A stretch of 64,000 nt of DNA from Kaistia sp. 32K (GCF_016629525.1 NZ_AP024269.1:372001-436000), one strand, 5' to 3'; numbered from the stretch's first letter, positions 53,617-63,982 are shown. A program made the numbers and translations. Notes: generated from the letters alone by a model not told the origin.

Positions 53617-53623
53617 GTCTCTC

Positions 53624-54076
53624 ATGGATCAGCTGAAACTCGCCGCGTTCGACGCCGAGGACCTCGCCGTCGTTTCCGCCCACGTCCAGGACGCGGTGCT
53701 GAAGGTCGGCGACATCGCCTTCATTCCGAAGGAAAAGCGCTTCGCCGGCGTCATCAACCGCTTCGTCTGGGAAAAAGAGGCGGAGGGGCGCGCCGCGAAG
53801 AAGAACTGGGAGCGTCGCCGTTCCGGCTTCCATTTCGACCGCGTGCTCGCGGTCCGCTCGACCGGTATCGACCGCACCCGGCCCGACGCCGTTCTCGACC
53901 TTCTCGCCATCGCCTTCGAGCCCGGCGAAGAGCCGGCCGGCACGATCACGCTGATCTTCGCCGGTGGCGGCGCCATCGCGCTCGACGTCGAGTGCATCGA
54001 GGCCGCCGTCCGCGATCTCGGCCCCGCCTGGGCCACCCAGTGCTGCCCCGAGCACAAGCTCGACCAGACCGCCTGA
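53624..54076 (+). CDS. DUF2948 family protein
   Basis: The 150-residue protein matches DUF2948, found next to murA and hisD across Alphaproteobacteria: DLAVVSAHVQDAVLKVGDIA, FAGVINRFVWE, RRSGFHFDRVLAV and GGGAIALDVECIEAAVRDLG are its conserved parts. Function unknown. An in-frame GTG lies nine bases earlier but sits in the hairpin, so the ATG is preferred. It lies 82 bases after murA. Confidence 0.9.
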   Translation: MDQLKLAAFDAEDLAVVSAHVQDAVLKVGDIAFIPKEKRFAGVINRFVWEKEAEGRAAKKNWERRRSGFHFDRVLAVRSTGIDRTRPDAVLDLLAIAFEPGEEPAGTITLIFAGGGAIALDVECIEAAVRDLGPAWATQCCPEHKLDQTA

Positions 54077-54094
54077 CGGCGCTCCGACACCCGG

Positions 54095-54130
54095 AAGGCC
54101 GCCCGCCCATCCCCGTGCGGCCTTTCCCCT
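54095..54130 (+). terminator. Weak terminator-like hairpin before hisD
   Basis: AAGGCCGC (54095-54102) pairs with GCGGCCTT (54117-54124); TCCCCTCC follows instead of a T-run. It may lower read-through into hisD. Confidence 0.45.
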
Positions 54131-54179
54131 CCGGCCGAACCGCGCTAGAGACGTCGCTCGCATTGAAGGAGCCGTCGTC

Positions 54180-55472
54180 TTGGCCATTCGCCTGTCCCAA
54201 ACCGATCCCGATTTCGAGACGCGCTTCCGGGCGCTGCTCGCCGCCAAGCGCGAGGTCTCGGAAGATGTCGACGCCACGGTGCGCGGCATTCTCGCCGACG
54301 TGCGGGTGCGCGGCGACGCCGCCGTGCTCGATTACACGGCGCGCTTCGACCGGCTGCAGCTGACGGCGGAGGGCCTTCGCGTCTCCGAGGCTGAATTCGA
54401 GGCGGCGGAAAAGGCCGTCGACGAGAGGACCCGCGCCGCGCTGGTGCTCGCCCGCGACCGCATCCGCTCGCACCACGCCCGCCAGAAGCCGCAGGACGAC
54501 CGCTACACGGACGCGCTCGGCGTCGAGCTCGGCTCGCGCTGGACGGCGATCGAGGCGGTCGGCCTCTATGTGCCGGGCGGCACCGCCTCCTATCCGAGCT
54601 CCGTGCTGATGAACGCGGTTCCGGCCAAGGTCGCCGGCGTCGATCGCCTCGTCATGGTGGTGCCGACGCCCGACGGCGTGATCAATCCGCTGGTGCTGGT
54701 CGCGGCCCGCCTCGCCGGCGTCGACGAGCTCTACCGCATCGGCGGCGCGCAGGCGGTGGCGGCGCTCGCCTATGGCACGGACACCATCCAGCCCGTCTAC
54801 AAGATCGTCGGCCCCGGTAACGCCTATGTCGCGGCGGCGAAGCGCCAGGTGTTCGGCACGGTCGGCATCGACATGATCGCCGGGCCTTCGGAAGTGCTCG
54901 TTATCGCCGATGGCGCCAACGATCCCGACTGGATCGCGGCCGACTTGTTGGCCCAGGCGGAGCATGACACGGCGGCGCAGTCGATCCTGATGACCGACGA
55001 TCCCAAGCTCGCCGACGCGGTCGAGCGGGCGGTCGAGCGCCAGCTGAAATCCCTGCCGCGCGGCGAGACAGCCGCGGCGAGCTGGCGCGATTTCGGCGCC
55101 GTCATCGTCGTTTCGTCGCTCGACGACGCCGTGCCGCTTTCCGACCGCATCGCCCCGGAGCATCTCGAGATCGCCGTCGCCGATCCGGATCCGCTGGTCG
55201 AGAAGGTGCGCAATGCCGGCGCCATCTTCGTCGGCCGCACCACGCCGGAAGTGATCGGCGACTATGTCGGCGGCTCCAACCACGTGCTGCCGACGGCGCG
55301 CTCGGCCCGCTTCTCGTCGGGCCTGTCGGTGCTCGACTTCATGAAGCGCACCTCGATCCTTCGGACCGGGCCGGAGCAGCTGCGCGTGCTCGGGCCGGCG
55401 GCGATCGCGCTGGCCGAGGCCGAGGGACTGGGCGCGCATGCCCGCTCGGTGGCGATCCGCCTCAATCTGTAG
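54180..55472 (+). CDS. hisD: Histidinol dehydrogenase
   Basis: The 430-residue enzyme performs the last two oxidations of histidine synthesis, L-histidinol to L-histidine, with NAD and zinc. The family signature IVGPGNAYVAAAKRQVFG is present. DMIAGPSEVLVIAD follows, AQAEHDTAAQ supplies zinc-binding Gln and His, and GLGAHARSV near the end supplies another His. The start is TTG, set by GAAGGAG eight bases before it; the longer frame upstream overlaps DUF2948 in another phase. It is separate from other his genes, as is usual in this block. Confidence 0.97.
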   Translation: MAIRLSQTDPDFETRFRALLAAKREVSEDVDATVRGILADVRVRGDAAVLDYTARFDRLQLTAEGLRVSEAEFEAAEKAVDERTRAALVLARDRIRSHHARQKPQDDRYTDALGVELGSRWTAIEAVGLYVPGGTASYPSSVLMNAVPAKVAGVDRLVMVVPTPDGVINPLVLVAARLAGVDELYRIGGAQAVAALAYGTDTIQPVYKIVGPGNAYVAAAKRQVFGTVGIDMIAGPSEVLVIADGANDPDWIAADLLAQAEHDTAAQSILMTDDPKLADAVERAVERQLKSLPRGETAAASWRDFGAVIVVSSLDDAVPLSDRIAPEHLEIAVADPDPLVEKVRNAGAIFVGRTTPEVIGDYVGGSNHVLPTARSARFSSGLSVLDFMKRTSILRTGPEQLRVLGPAAIALAEAEGLGAHARSVAIRLNL

Positions 55473-55491
55473 CAGGATCGGCCCGCGATCG

Positions 55492-56001
55492 ATGGAAGCG
55501 GATCCAACCATGGCGGAAGCGACGGCGCCCGGGATCGACGGCCGGCTCGTCGCCGTCGATCTCGACGGCGCGACGCTTGGCCGTGCCTCGGCCGATGTCG
55601 ACCATGAGCGCAAGATCGCCATCTACGATCTGGTCGAGGACAACCGCTTCACGCTGCCCGATCATCCCGCCAAGGCGTACCGGCTGCATCTCGCCATCCG
55701 CGAGAACCGGCTGGTCTTCGACGTGCGCGACGAGAAAGATGCGCCGCTCGTCCTGCATGCGCTGTCGCTAACGCCGCTCCGGAAGATCGTGCGCGACTAT
55801 TTCCTGATCTGCGACAGCTACTACGCCGCCATCCGCACGGCGACGCCGAGCCAGATCGAGACCATCGACATGGGCCGCCGGGGCGTGCACGATGATGGCT
55901 CCCGTCTCCTGATGCAGCGCCTCGCCGGCAAGATCCTCGTCGATTTCGAGACGGCGCGACGCCTGTTCACGCTGATCTGCGCGCTGCACTGGAAAGGCTG
56001 A
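55492..56001 (+). CDS. UPF0262 family protein
   Basis: The 169-residue product carries the UPF0262 pattern: VDLDGATLGRASADVDHERK, AIYDLVEDNRF, HLAIRENRLVFDVRD and the C-terminal RLLMQRLAGKILVDFETARR. The family is restricted to Alphaproteobacteria and unexplained. The ATG at 55492 lies 19 bases after hisD; a second ATG at 55510 gives a protein that begins closer to the conserved part and is equally possible. The next gene begins three bases after its stop. Confidence 0.9.
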   Translation: MEADPTMAEATAPGIDGRLVAVDLDGATLGRASADVDHERKIAIYDLVEDNRFTLPDHPAKAYRLHLAIRENRLVFDVRDEKDAPLVLHALSLTPLRKIVRDYFLICDSYYAAIRTATPSQIETIDMGRRGVHDDGSRLLMQRLAGKILVDFETARRLFTLICALHWKG

Positions 56002-56004
56002 ACC

Positions 56005-56484
56005 TTGGTAACAGCCGATGCTCCGGGTGTGTTCCTGCCCCGCGACGCGCGGCCACCGACTTCGGTCCTTTTCATGTGCGGCATGAATGCGATCCGCTCG
56101 CCGATGGCGGCGGCGATCACCGGCCAGCTGTTCCCCCGCCTCTATGTCGCCTCGGCCGGCGTGCGCAAGAGCGATCCCGATCCCTTCGTCACGGCCGTGA
56201 TGGAGGAGAGCGGGCTCGATCTCTCGCGCCATCGCCCGCACACGATCGAGGAACTCGAGGACACGAATTTCGATCTCGTGGTGACGCTGTCGCCGCAGGC
56301 GCATCACCGCGCGCTGGAGCTGACGCGGACCATGGCCGTGGTGGTCGAATACTGGCCGACCCCGGACCCGACACTCGTCTCCGGTTCGCGCGAGCAGATC
56401 CTCGACGCCTATCGCGACGTGCGCGACCAGTTGCGGACGCGGATCAAGGAGCGCTTCGGCTGGGCGCCGCTGCCGAGCGGCTAG
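56005..56484 (+). CDS. Low-molecular-weight phosphotyrosine phosphatase/arsenate reductase-like protein
   Basis: The 159-residue protein has the LMW-PTP fold. The P-loop CGMNAIRSP is the CX5RS motif, with nucleophilic Cys near residue 25. The acid-loop Asp is in YWPTPDPT. Members of this gene position are annotated as LMW phosphatases; the substrate is unknown. The start is TTG three bases after UPF0262, behind GGAAAGG, so the two are translationally coupled. Confidence 0.9.
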   Translation: MVTADAPGVFLPRDARPPTSVLFMCGMNAIRSPMAAAITGQLFPRLYVASAGVRKSDPDPFVTAVMEESGLDLSRHRPHTIEELEDTNFDLVVTLSPQAHHRALELTRTMAVVVEYWPTPDPTLVSGSREQILDAYRDVRDQLRTRIKERFGWAPLPSG

Positions 56485-56653
56485 GCGAGGGGCGACGGAG
56501 GGGCAAGGGGAGAGGTCAGGGGAGGGGCAGGCCGCGCCAGCGGCGACGCTGTTTCCTTGATCGGGCAATTCGGCTACGGTCCGGCCGCCGCGCGCCGCAT
56601 TCCGGCGTTTCCTGGCGGCACTCTCTCTCTTGGATCCTCGACCGGACGGAAGA

Positions 56654-57277
56654 ATGACAGGCACCCCCAAACTCCTGCTTGCATCGGGCAGCCCGCGACG
56701 GCTGCAACTCCTCGCCCAGGCAGGGTTGGAACCGGACAGCCTGCTGCCGACCTCGGTCGACGAGACGCCGCTGAAGAACGAGCTGCCGAGGAGCCTCGCC
56801 AAGCGGCTCGCCCGCAGCAAGGCGGACGCCGCCCGCGCCATGGCGGCGCGCACGCCGGAATTCGCCGACAGCTACATTTTGGCGGCCGACACCGTCGTCG
56901 CGGTCGGCCGGCGCATCCTGCCCAAGGCCGAATTCCACGACCAGGCGGCGGAATGCATCCGCCTGCTTTCCGGCCGCTCGCACCGCGTCTACACCGCCGT
57001 CTGCCTGCTGACGCCGAAGGGCATCATCCGCCAGCGCCTGGTCGAGACCAAGGTGCGCTTCAAGCGGCTTGGCCGGCCGGAGATCGATACCTATCTTGGT
57101 TCCGGAGAATGGCGCGACAAGGCCGGCGGCTATGCGATCCAGGGCATCGCCGGCACCTTCGTCGTCAAGCTGGTCGGCTCCTACACCTCGGTCGTCGGCC
57201 TGCCGCTCTTCGAGACGATCGCGATGCTGGACGGGGAAGGGTATCCCGTCCGCAAGGGCTGGCTCGGGCCGGCCTGA
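56654..57277 (+). CDS. maf: Maf nucleotide pyrophosphatase
   Basis: The 207-residue enzyme has the Maf motifs: [10 protein letters not shown] at the N-terminus, [22 protein letters not shown] and [19 protein letters not shown]. Maf proteins hydrolyse non-canonical or modified nucleoside triphosphates to monophosphates and keep them out of nucleic acids; some members affect septum formation. ATG follows GGACGGAAGA. In relatives infA usually lies just before maf; here the 169-base gap holds no infA. Confidence 0.93.
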   Translation: MTGTPKLLLASGSPRRLQLLAQAGLEPDSLLPTSVDETPLKNELPRSLAKRLARSKADAARAMAARTPEFADSYILAADTVVAVGRRILPKAEFHDQAAECIRLLSGRSHRVYTAVCLLTPKGIIRQRLVETKVRFKRLGRPEIDTYLGSGEWRDKAGGYAIQGIAGTFVVKLVGSYTSVVGLPLFETIAMLDGEGYPVRKGWLGPA

Positions 57278-57292
57278 CGAGGACAGAATCTC

Positions 57293-57508
57293 ATGACTGA
57301 CGAAAAGAAGCCCGCCGCCCCGAAGGCCGCGGAAATCCTGCCGCTGCGCGCGCCGCGCCCCTGCGCCAATTGCGGCAAGGACACGGTTCGCGCCTTCTAT
57401 CCGTTCTGCTCGAAGCGCTGCAAGGACATCGACCTGCACCGCTGGCTTTCGGGCGCCTATGCGATCCCCGTGGTCGAGCGGGACGCCGGCGACGGCGAGG
57501 AAGACTAA
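57293..57508 (+). CDS. yacG: DNA gyrase inhibitor YacG, zinc-binding
   Basis: The 71-residue protein carries the YacG zinc finger, two Cys pairs in CANCG and [14 protein letters not shown], with an Ala- and Pro-rich start. YacG in E. coli binds GyrB and blocks gyrase. It begins 15 bases after maf and shares its operon. The acidic tail [10 protein letters not shown] is typical. Confidence 0.94.
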   Translation: MTDEKKPAAPKAAEILPLRAPRPCANCGKDTVRAFYPFCSKRCKDIDLHRWLSGAYAIPVVERDAGDGEED

Positions 57509-57520
57509 GCCGGCGCGAGG

Positions 57521-57554
57521 CGGTTCGGCCGGCCTCTGCGGGCCGCCCGAACCG
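57521..57554 (+). terminator. Stem-loop terminator after yacG
   Basis: Fourteen bases (57521-57534) pair with 57541-57554 with one mismatch, around TCTGCG. No T-run follows, so it is a transcript-end hairpin rather than a classical terminator. Confidence 0.55.
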
Positions 57555-57675
57555 ATATTCGCGAGGTTGTTCACAGGCCTGCATCTTCTGCGCAACGCCT
57601 CTGGACACGTTCTGAAGCGTCGCCTATAAGGCCGTGACTTCGCGAGCGGGCCACCTCATCGGCCCCGCTCGCTGG

Positions 57676-57751
57676 GCCCGGATAGCTCAGTTGGTAGAGC
57701 AGCGGATTGAAAATCCGCGTGTCGGTGGTTCGAATCCGCCTCCGGGCACCA
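57676..57751 (+). tRNA. tRNA-Phe (anticodon GAA)
   Basis: A 76-nt cloverleaf: acceptor GCCCGGA/TCCGGGC, D-arm TAGCTCAGTTGGTAGAGCA, anticodon stem GCGGA/TCCGC around TTGAAAA (GAA), T-loop GGTTCGAATCC and encoded CCA. Its place after yacG is conserved in Rhizobiales. Confidence 0.97.
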
Positions 57752-58038
57752 CTTATTTCTCAGGAAAATTCAATGACTTGAGTGGTGCGCATCGTCCCGA
57801 GCGGCGAAGCGCATGGCGCAATTGTTTTGCGCGCGATTTCCCCGGTTTTCGTCCCCTTCGCCTGCGCCGCGCCTGCCTGACGCCGGAGGAAACGCCATCT
57901 GGCGTCTTGCTGCCTTCCTAGGGCAATTCTTCATTTCTTTACATCGATCGCTATAGTGTCCTCGCGCTGCGGAATGATCCCTCTGCTTGTGGAGGATGAT
58001 CCCGGCGGCCTTTGCCATGCTTGAACAGGATATCGAAG

Positions 58039-59151
58039 ATGAGAATGCAGATCATCGCGGTGGCGGCGGTTCTCGCTGGAAGCCTGACGTTCGGGCAGCC
58101 GGCCGAGGCCCAGGACGCCGCGTCGCTTCGCGTCGGTACCCTGGCGGCGACGCCGCAGCCCATCAACCCGGCCAAGGAGTTCGTCGGTCGCATCGAGGCG
58201 CGCGAGCGCGTCGATGTTCGCGCCCGCATCACCGGCTTCCTGCAGGACGTGCAGTTCGAGGACGGCCAGATGGTCAAGGAGGGCGATCTCCTCTACCGGA
58301 TCGAGCCGGAGCCGTTCCAGGCAGCGCTGTCGCGCGCACAGGGCGCGCTCGACCAGGCGCGCGGCCAGGCGGCCTATGCCGACCAGCAATATGCGCGGGC
58401 CGAGGAACTCCTGAAGACCCAGACCGGCACCGTCGCGTCGCGCGACCAGCGCCTCGCCGAGCAGCTGACCGCCAAGGGCAACGTCCAGATCGCCGAGGCG
58501 AACGTCCAGACCGCGCAGATCGATCTCGGCTACACGGAGATCAAGTCGCCGATCTCCGGCCTGATCGGCCGCACCGCCGTGACCAAGGGCAATGTCGTCG
58601 GCCCCGACCGCGGCGTGCTGACGACGATCGTCAGCCAGGATCCCATGAATGTGGTGATCCCGGTCAGCCAGCGCGAATTCCTGAAATTGAAGAGCGACGA
58701 TCGCACGGCGGCCAAGCAGGAACTCACCGCGCTGATCCGCTTTTCCGACGGCTCGGCCTATGATTTCCCCGGCAAGATCGACTTCGTCGACGTCTCCGTC
58801 GATCGCGCCACCGACAGCGTGACGATCCGGGCGGTGGTGCCCAATCCGAACGGGCGGCTCATCGACGGCCAGCTGGTCAAGGTGACGATGGAGCTCGAGA
58901 AGCCGGTCGAGAAGATCCTGGTGCCGCAATCGGCGTTGCTCGCCGACCAGCAGGGCTTCTACGTTTTCGTGGTGGAAGACGGCAAGGCCGCCATCCGCCG
59001 CGTGACGCTCGGGCGTGAAGTCGGCGTCAACGCCAGCGTCGAAACCGGCCTTTCGTCGGGCGACCAAGTGATCGTCGAGGGCATCGCGGCGCTGCGCCCC
59101 GGCGCGCCGGTCTCGGCCTATCCGGCCACCGTGCTGCCGAAGGCGGGCTGA
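58039..59151 (+). CDS. RND efflux periplasmic adaptor (AcrA/MexA type)
   Basis: The 370-residue product has a signal peptide ending QPAEAQ and the four-part layout of AcrA: lipoyl-like halves ([20 protein letters not shown] and [12 protein letters not shown]), an alpha-hairpin rich in Gln and Ala (about 95-155), a beta-barrel, and a membrane-proximal end ([19 protein letters not shown]). It lacks a lipobox, so it is held by its complex. The ATG at 58039 follows AGGATATCGAAG. Four bases separate it from the permease gene. A TATAGT at about 57951 may be its -10 box. Confidence 0.93.
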   Translation: MRMQIIAVAAVLAGSLTFGQPAEAQDAASLRVGTLAATPQPINPAKEFVGRIEARERVDVRARITGFLQDVQFEDGQMVKEGDLLYRIEPEPFQAALSRAQGALDQARGQAAYADQQYARAEELLKTQTGTVASRDQRLAEQLTAKGNVQIAEANVQTAQIDLGYTEIKSPISGLIGRTAVTKGNVVGPDRGVLTTIVSQDPMNVVIPVSQREFLKLKSDDRTAAKQELTALIRFSDGSAYDFPGKIDFVDVSVDRATDSVTIRAVVPNPNGRLIDGQLVKVTMELEKPVEKILVPQSALLADQQGFYVFVVEDGKAAIRRVTLGREVGVNASVETGLSSGDQVIVEGIAALRPGAPVSAYPATVLPKAG

Positions 59152-59155
59152 GCCG

Positions 59156-62100
59156 ATGATCTCCTCGCTCTTCGTCGACCGGCCGCGCTTCGCCATCGTC
59201 ATCGCGCTGGTGACGGTGATCGCCGGCCTGCTGTCGCTCTTCGCCATTCCGATCGCGCAATATCCCGACATCGTGCCGCCGCAGGTGTCGGTGACGACCT
59301 TCTATCCCGGCGCCTCGGCCGCCGTGGTGGAATCGACCGTCGCCCAGCCGCTCGAAAGCCAGATCGTCGGCGTCGACAAGTCGATCTACATGAAGAGCGT
59401 GTCGGGCAATGACGGCAGCTATACGCTGACCGTGTCGTTCGAGCTCGGCTCGGACGCCGACATCAACGCCGTCAACGTCAACAACCGCGTCCAGGTGGCG
59501 CTCTCCAAGCTGCCGCAGGACGTGCAGAAGCAGGGCGTGACCGTCAAGAAGCAGTCCTCCGCGATGCTGGGCGTCATCGCGCTGACGTCGCCCAAGGGCA
59601 GCCACGACCAGCTGTTCATCTCGAACTACGCCACGATCAACCTGATCGACGAGATCCGCTCGACGCCGGGTGTCGGCGAGGCGACCTTGTTCGGGCCGCA
59701 GGACTATGCCGTCCGCGCCTGGGTGCAGACCGACCGGCTGACCGGCCTCGGCCTGACCACCTCCGACATCGTCCAGGCGATCCAGGGGCAGAACGTGCAG
59801 GCCGCCGTCGGCCGCATCGGCGCGCGCCCGATCTCGGACGACCAGCAGCTGCAGCTCAACATCCAGACCAAGGGCCGCCTGTCCTCGGTCGACGAGTTCA
59901 ACCAGATTATCATCCGCACCAATCAGGACGGTTCGGTGCTGCGTCTCTCCGACGTCGCCCGCGTCGAGCTCGGCGCCGCCAATCTCGACCGCTCGACCCG
60001 CCTGAACGGCCAGCCGGCGACGCTGATCGGCATCTACCAGTCGCCCGGCGCCAATGCGCTGACGACGCTCGCCGCCGTCAAGCAGAAGCTCGCCGAGGCG
60101 CAGAAGCAGTTCCCCGACGACCTCGCCTGGAGCGTCACCTACGATCCCACCACCTTCGTCACGGCGACGATCGACATCGTCATGCACACGCTGTTCGAGG
60201 CGTTCGTGCTCGTCGTGCTGGTGGTGTTCCTCTTCCTCGGCAGTTTCCGCGCCACGCTGATCCCGACCATCGCCGTGCCGGTCAGCCTGATCGGCACCTT
60301 CATCGTGCTGAACGCCATCGGCTATTCGGCGAATACGGTGTCGCTGCTCGCGCTGGTGCTCGCGATCGGCATCGTCGTCGACGACGCGATCGTCGTGGTC
60401 GAGGCGGTGGAAGCGAAGATGGAGGCCGAGCCTCACCTGACGCCCGCCGAGGCCACCAAGGCGGCGATGGGCGAGATCACGGCGCCGATCATCGGCATCA
60501 CGCTCGTGCTGCTGTCGGTCTTCGTGCCGGTCGCCTTCATTCCCGGCATCACCGGCGAGCTGTTCCGCCAGTTCGCGGTCACCGTCGCCGTCTCGATGCT
60601 GCTCTCCGCCATCAACGCGCTGACGCTGTCGCCGGCGCTCTGCGCGATCCTGCTCAAGCCGCATCACGGTCCCCGTCGGGGTCCGATGGGCGCGGTGATG
60701 CGCGGCATCGACCGCGTGCGCGATGCCTATGGCTCGGTCGTCGCCCGGCTGCTCCGCATCTCGATCATCGGCCTCGTCATGGTGGTCGCGTCCGGCATCG
60801 GCATCTACCTGCTGAACGGCGTCACGCCGACCGGCTTCCTGCCGGAAGAGGACCAGGGCGCCTTCTTCGTCGTCGTCCAGACGCCGGACGGCGCCTCGGT
60901 CGGCCGCACCAGCGCGGCCGTCGCCGAGGTCGAGGCGATCCTGAAGCAGGAAGAGACCATCGCCGACACGTCGTCGATCATCGGCTTCAACTTCGTCGAC
61001 GGCTATTCGCAGCCGAACGCCGCCTTCGTCATCGCCACGCTGAAGCCGTTCGACGAGCGCAAGGGCGCCGATCAGTCGGCCGCGGCGGTGATCGAGCGGC
61101 TCGGTCCGAAGTTGAAGACCATCACCGGCGGCTTCGCGCTGCCGCTCGCGCCGCCGCCGATCATCGGCCTCGGCACCGGCGGCGGCTTCACCTACATGCT
61201 GCGCGCGCTCTCCAACAACGACCCGACGGCGCTGGCGCAGACGCTGCGCGGCTTCCTGGTCGCCGCCAATCAGGATCCGCGCCTCGCAAACGTGTTCTCG
61301 TCCTTCTCGGCTTCGAACCCGTCGATCTATCTCGACATCGACCGCGACAAGGCCGAGATCCTCGGCGTCGACATCTCGGCGATCTTCCAGGCGCTGCAGA
61401 CCTCGCTCGGCGGCGGCTATGTCAACGACATGAACCTGTTCGGCCGCACCTGGCAGGTGCAGGTTCAGGCCGAGGCGCAGGATCGCCGCGCGATCACGGA
61501 CATTGACCGCATCAATGTGCGCAGCCGGACCGGCGAGATGATCGCGTTGCGCAGTCTGGTCGAACCGAGGCTGGTGCTCGGCCCGCAGGCGCTGATCCGC
61601 TACGACAACAAGCTCGCCGTCACGATCCAGGGCAGCCCGGCGCCCGGCGTCTCGTCCGGCCAGGCGCTCGCGGCCATGGAAGAAGTCGCCGCCCGCGCCT
61701 TGCCCACCGGCTATGGCGGCGCCTGGACCGACATCGCATTCCAGGAGAAGCGGGCCGAGGGGCAGACCGCCATCATCCTCGGCTTCGCGCTGCTGTTCGC
61801 CTTCCTGTTCCTGGTGGCGCTCTACGAGAGCTGGACCATTCCGGTGCCGGTGCTGCTCTCCGTCTCGGTCGCGGTGCTCGGGGCGTTCTTCGCCATCCTC
61901 GTCGGTCGCCTGACGCTCGATCTCTATGCCCAGATCGGCCTGATCGTGCTGATCGGCCTCGCGGCCAAGAACGGCATCCTGATCATCGAGTTCGCCAAGG
62001 AGCGGCGCGAGCACGGCATGCCGCTGATCGAAGCGGCGATCGAAGGCGCGCGGCTGCGCTTCCGCCCGGTGATGATGACGTCGTTCGCCTTCATCCTCGG

Positions 62101-62296
62101 GCTGGTGCCGCTCGTCTTCGGCACGGGCGCGGCCATGCTCGCCCGCCGCCACGTCTCGACGCCGGTGTTCGGCGGCATGCTGGCGGCCTCGCTGGTCGGC
62201 ATCTTCGCCATCCCCGCGCTCTACGTGATCTTCCAGGGACTGCGGGAGCGCATCAAGGGAACGGGTGTGGCGAAGGCCGGCGGATCCGAGAAATGA
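59156..62296 (+). CDS. RND multidrug efflux permease (AcrB/MexB, HAE-1 type)
   Basis: The 1046-residue pump is collinear with AcrB. Residues [20 protein letters not shown] open the first pore domain. [20 protein letters not shown] carries the proton-relay aspartates (about 404-405), and [16 protein letters not shown] the lysine (about 937). [20 protein letters not shown] marks the second half. It is a proton-driven exporter of amphipathic compounds. The stop overlaps the ATG of a short stub resembling the start of an outer-membrane factor. No TetR regulator is adjacent. Confidence 0.96.
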   Translation: MISSLFVDRPRFAIVIALVTVIAGLLSLFAIPIAQYPDIVPPQVSVTTFYPGASAAVVESTVAQPLESQIVGVDKSIYMKSVSGNDGSYTLTVSFELGSDADINAVNVNNRVQVALSKLPQDVQKQGVTVKKQSSAMLGVIALTSPKGSHDQLFISNYATINLIDEIRSTPGVGEATLFGPQDYAVRAWVQTDRLTGLGLTTSDIVQAIQGQNVQAAVGRIGARPISDDQQLQLNIQTKGRLSSVDEFNQIIIRTNQDGSVLRLSDVARVELGAANLDRSTRLNGQPATLIGIYQSPGANALTTLAAVKQKLAEAQKQFPDDLAWSVTYDPTTFVTATIDIVMHTLFEAFVLVVLVVFLFLGSFRATLIPTIAVPVSLIGTFIVLNAIGYSANTVSLLALVLAIGIVVDDAIVVVEAVEAKMEAEPHLTPAEATKAAMGEITAPIIGITLVLLSVFVPVAFIPGITGELFRQFAVTVAVSMLLSAINALTLSPALCAILLKPHHGPRRGPMGAVMRGIDRVRDAYGSVVARLLRISIIGLVMVVASGIGIYLLNGVTPTGFLPEEDQGAFFVVVQTPDGASVGRTSAAVAEVEAILKQEETIADTSSIIGFNFVDGYSQPNAAFVIATLKPFDERKGADQSAAAVIERLGPKLKTITGGFALPLAPPPIIGLGTGGGFTYMLRALSNNDPTALAQTLRGFLVAANQDPRLANVFSSFSASNPSIYLDIDRDKAEILGVDISAIFQALQTSLGGGYVNDMNLFGRTWQVQVQAEAQDRRAITDIDRINVRSRTGEMIALRSLVEPRLVLGPQALIRYDNKLAVTIQGSPAPGVSSGQALAAMEEVAARALPTGYGGAWTDIAFQEKRAEGQTAIILGFALLFAFLFLVALYESWTIPVPVLLSVSVAVLGAFFAILVGRLTLDLYAQIGLIVLIGLAAKNGILIIEFAKERREHGMPLIEAAIEGARLRFRPVMMTSFAFILGLVPLVFGTGAAMLARRHVSTPVFGGMLAASLVGIFAIPALYVIFQGLRERIKGTGVAKAGGSEK

Positions 62297-62376
62297 GGAA
62301 GATCGTATTTCTGGGTCTGGCGGCCATGGCGATCATCGCAGCCGGACCTCGACGGGGACCGATCCGTCGGGCCTAG
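62293..62376 (+). pseudogene. 27-codon remnant, likely start of a lost outer-membrane-factor gene
   Basis: An ATG overlaps the permease stop in ATGA fashion and opens [19 protein letters not shown], a good signal-peptide start, then eight unrelated residues and TAG. In adaptor-permease-channel operons a NodT-type lipoprotein channel begins exactly here. The TAG meets the stop of the convergent LuxR gene. The rest of the channel gene appears deleted, perhaps when the LuxR gene arrived. Confidence 0.5.
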
Positions 62377-63518
62377 CGGTCGCGCAGGGCGTGGGTGAGC
62401 GCCACCAGTTCATGCTGCTTGTGCGTGTCGGTCTTTGCGAAGGCGGAGCGGAGCTGGGCCCGGATGGTATGGGGGGAGACACCCCAGGCGGCGGCGAGGC
62501 TGCCGAGATTTTCGCCCTGGCTGAGGGCGACGACGATGCGGATTTCCGCCGGCGTCAATCTGAAGTGTTTTTCCAGTTTCTCGACGAGGGCGCCGCAGGG
62601 CGCCAGGAGCGGCTGTCGGCGCAGCAGGACGAGGAAGTTCCTGTCGGAGGTGAACAGGGAGCCGACGCCCTTTGTGTCGGGCGGCCGTCCGGTGAAGGGA
62701 AGAACCGAGATGGTGAGCGGCATCTCCGGGTGATCCAGGTGCAGATCGCCGGCCGATCCCGTCGCGGCTTCGCCGAGGCGTTGCTGGAACTGCGCCTGGA
62801 AGCGCGTCGAGGCGAAGCGGAACCGGTCCGCCCCGTCGATGGTGACCGCATTGTGCTGGCCGAGGAGTTCCGTCGCGGCCGTATTCAATGCGAGCACGCG
62901 CCCCTCCTGGTCGATGATGAGGGCGGGGAGTGCGAGTGAATGCAGCAAGGATGTGTTCTCGTTGAAGGTGTTGGCGTATTTTGCAAGCGCGCGATTGACG
63001 TTCAGCGTCTGACGCATCCGTCTCGTCAGGCCGTCCAGGATGGGGGCCACCTTGGCATGCATGGCTTCGGCGTCCTGGCTGCTGAAATGGACGGCCAGCG
63101 TGGCCTTCCGGTTGCTTTCGCTGAACAGATGGACGCCGGTAGCGCTGTCCGCCGCGCCTTCCGGGCGAAGCATGTCGTTGTAGAACTCCGTCCGGTGAAG
63201 CTCCGGGAGCGGCAGATGGTGGTCCGTCAAGGCGATCTCACCCAGCCGGATTCGGCCGAGCAGAGGGAGCCAGGGCGAAATCGAGGCGAAATATCCGGCA
63301 TAGTTGCGGAGGCTTTGCTCGCTAAAGCCGGCGCTGTGCATGGGCGTGCACCAGGTGAGATCATCGTCGAAAGCCTGGAAGATGATCTTGCTGTCGCCGG
63401 TGTGGCGGCTGAGGCGATCGATGAACTCGCTCCAGCGGGACGGGTCGAGGGCGGCGGAATCGAGGATCTCGCTCAATTCCGAAACGATCGCTGTCGTCGT
63501 CGCTTTCATTCCGGTCAT
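62373..63518 (-). CDS. LuxR-type transcriptional regulator with PAS-like sensor region
   Basis: The 381-residue protein ends in a LuxR helix-turn-helix (about 318-375), with FRLTPAEIRIVVALSQGENL and WGVSPHTIRAQLRSAFAKT. The middle (about 195-300) contains ALPALIIDQEGRVLALNTAA, a PAS-like segment. The first 190 residues form an alpha/beta sensor region of unknown ligand. It lacks the acyl-homoserine-lactone domain, so it is not a quorum sensor of the classic kind. It runs convergent to the efflux operon and head to head with the DUF1294 gene. Confidence 0.85.
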   Translation of the reverse strand: MTGMKATTTAIVSELSEILDSAALDPSRWSEFIDRLSRHTGDSKIIFQAFDDDLTWCTPMHSAGFSEQSLRNYAGYFASISPWLPLLGRIRLGEIALTDHHLPLPELHRTEFYNDMLRPEGAADSATGVHLFSESNRKATLAVHFSSQDAEAMHAKVAPILDGLTRRMRQTLNVNRALAKYANTFNENTSLLHSLALPALIIDQEGRVLALNTAATELLGQHNAVTIDGADRFRFASTRFQAQFQQRLGEAATGSAGDLHLDHPEMPLTISVLPFTGRPPDTKGVGSLFTSDRNFLVLLRRQPLLAPCGALVEKLEKHFRLTPAEIRIVVALSQGENLGSLAAAWGVSPHTIRAQLRSAFAKTDTHKQHELVALTHALRDR

Positions 63519-63676
63519 ATCCGTCTCTCCGGTAGAGAGAATAGCCGATCCATGGTTGTGGATGAAGCGTTCGTTTCCGGAGGTTGTTCGGATCCGAAGA
63601 AGGCCGGCGGCGGGGTCGGCGTTTGGCGGGCGCGCGCAACCTGCAGGATCCCGGCGACCCGCGAGGCCCCGATTTC

Positions 63677-63982
63677 ATGGTGATGTCCATCGACCCCAGG
63701 CTGCTCGCCGTCGCGCTCTATTGGGTCGCCGTCAATCTCGCCTGCTTCGTCGCCTTCGCATGGGACAAGCGATGCGCCCGGCGGGGGCTCCGGCGCATCC
63801 CGGAGCGAACGCTTCTGATACTTGCCGGCATCGGCGGTTCGATCGGCGCCCTGGCAGGCCAGCGCCTGCTTCGCCACAAGACGCGCAAGCAGCCATTTCG
63901 CGCGCGGCTGATGGCCATCGTCGTCCTGCAGGTCACGGCTCTTGCGGCGCTCGGAGCGGTGTCCGCCTGGGCCGGGGCGTGA
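63677..63982 (+). CDS. DUF1294 small membrane protein
   Basis: The 101-residue protein has three to four hydrophobic helices and the DUF1294 motifs [20 protein letters not shown] and [26 protein letters not shown]. Its function is unknown. The ATG at 63677 is preferred over the longer frame, whose first 31 residues are Arg/Gly-rich and unconserved. AGGCC lies a little upstream. It is complete within the window. Confidence 0.88.
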   Translation: MVMSIDPRLLAVALYWVAVNLACFVAFAWDKRCARRGLRRIPERTLLILAGIGGSIGALAGQRLLRHKTRKQPFRARLMAIVVLQVTALAALGAVSAWAGA

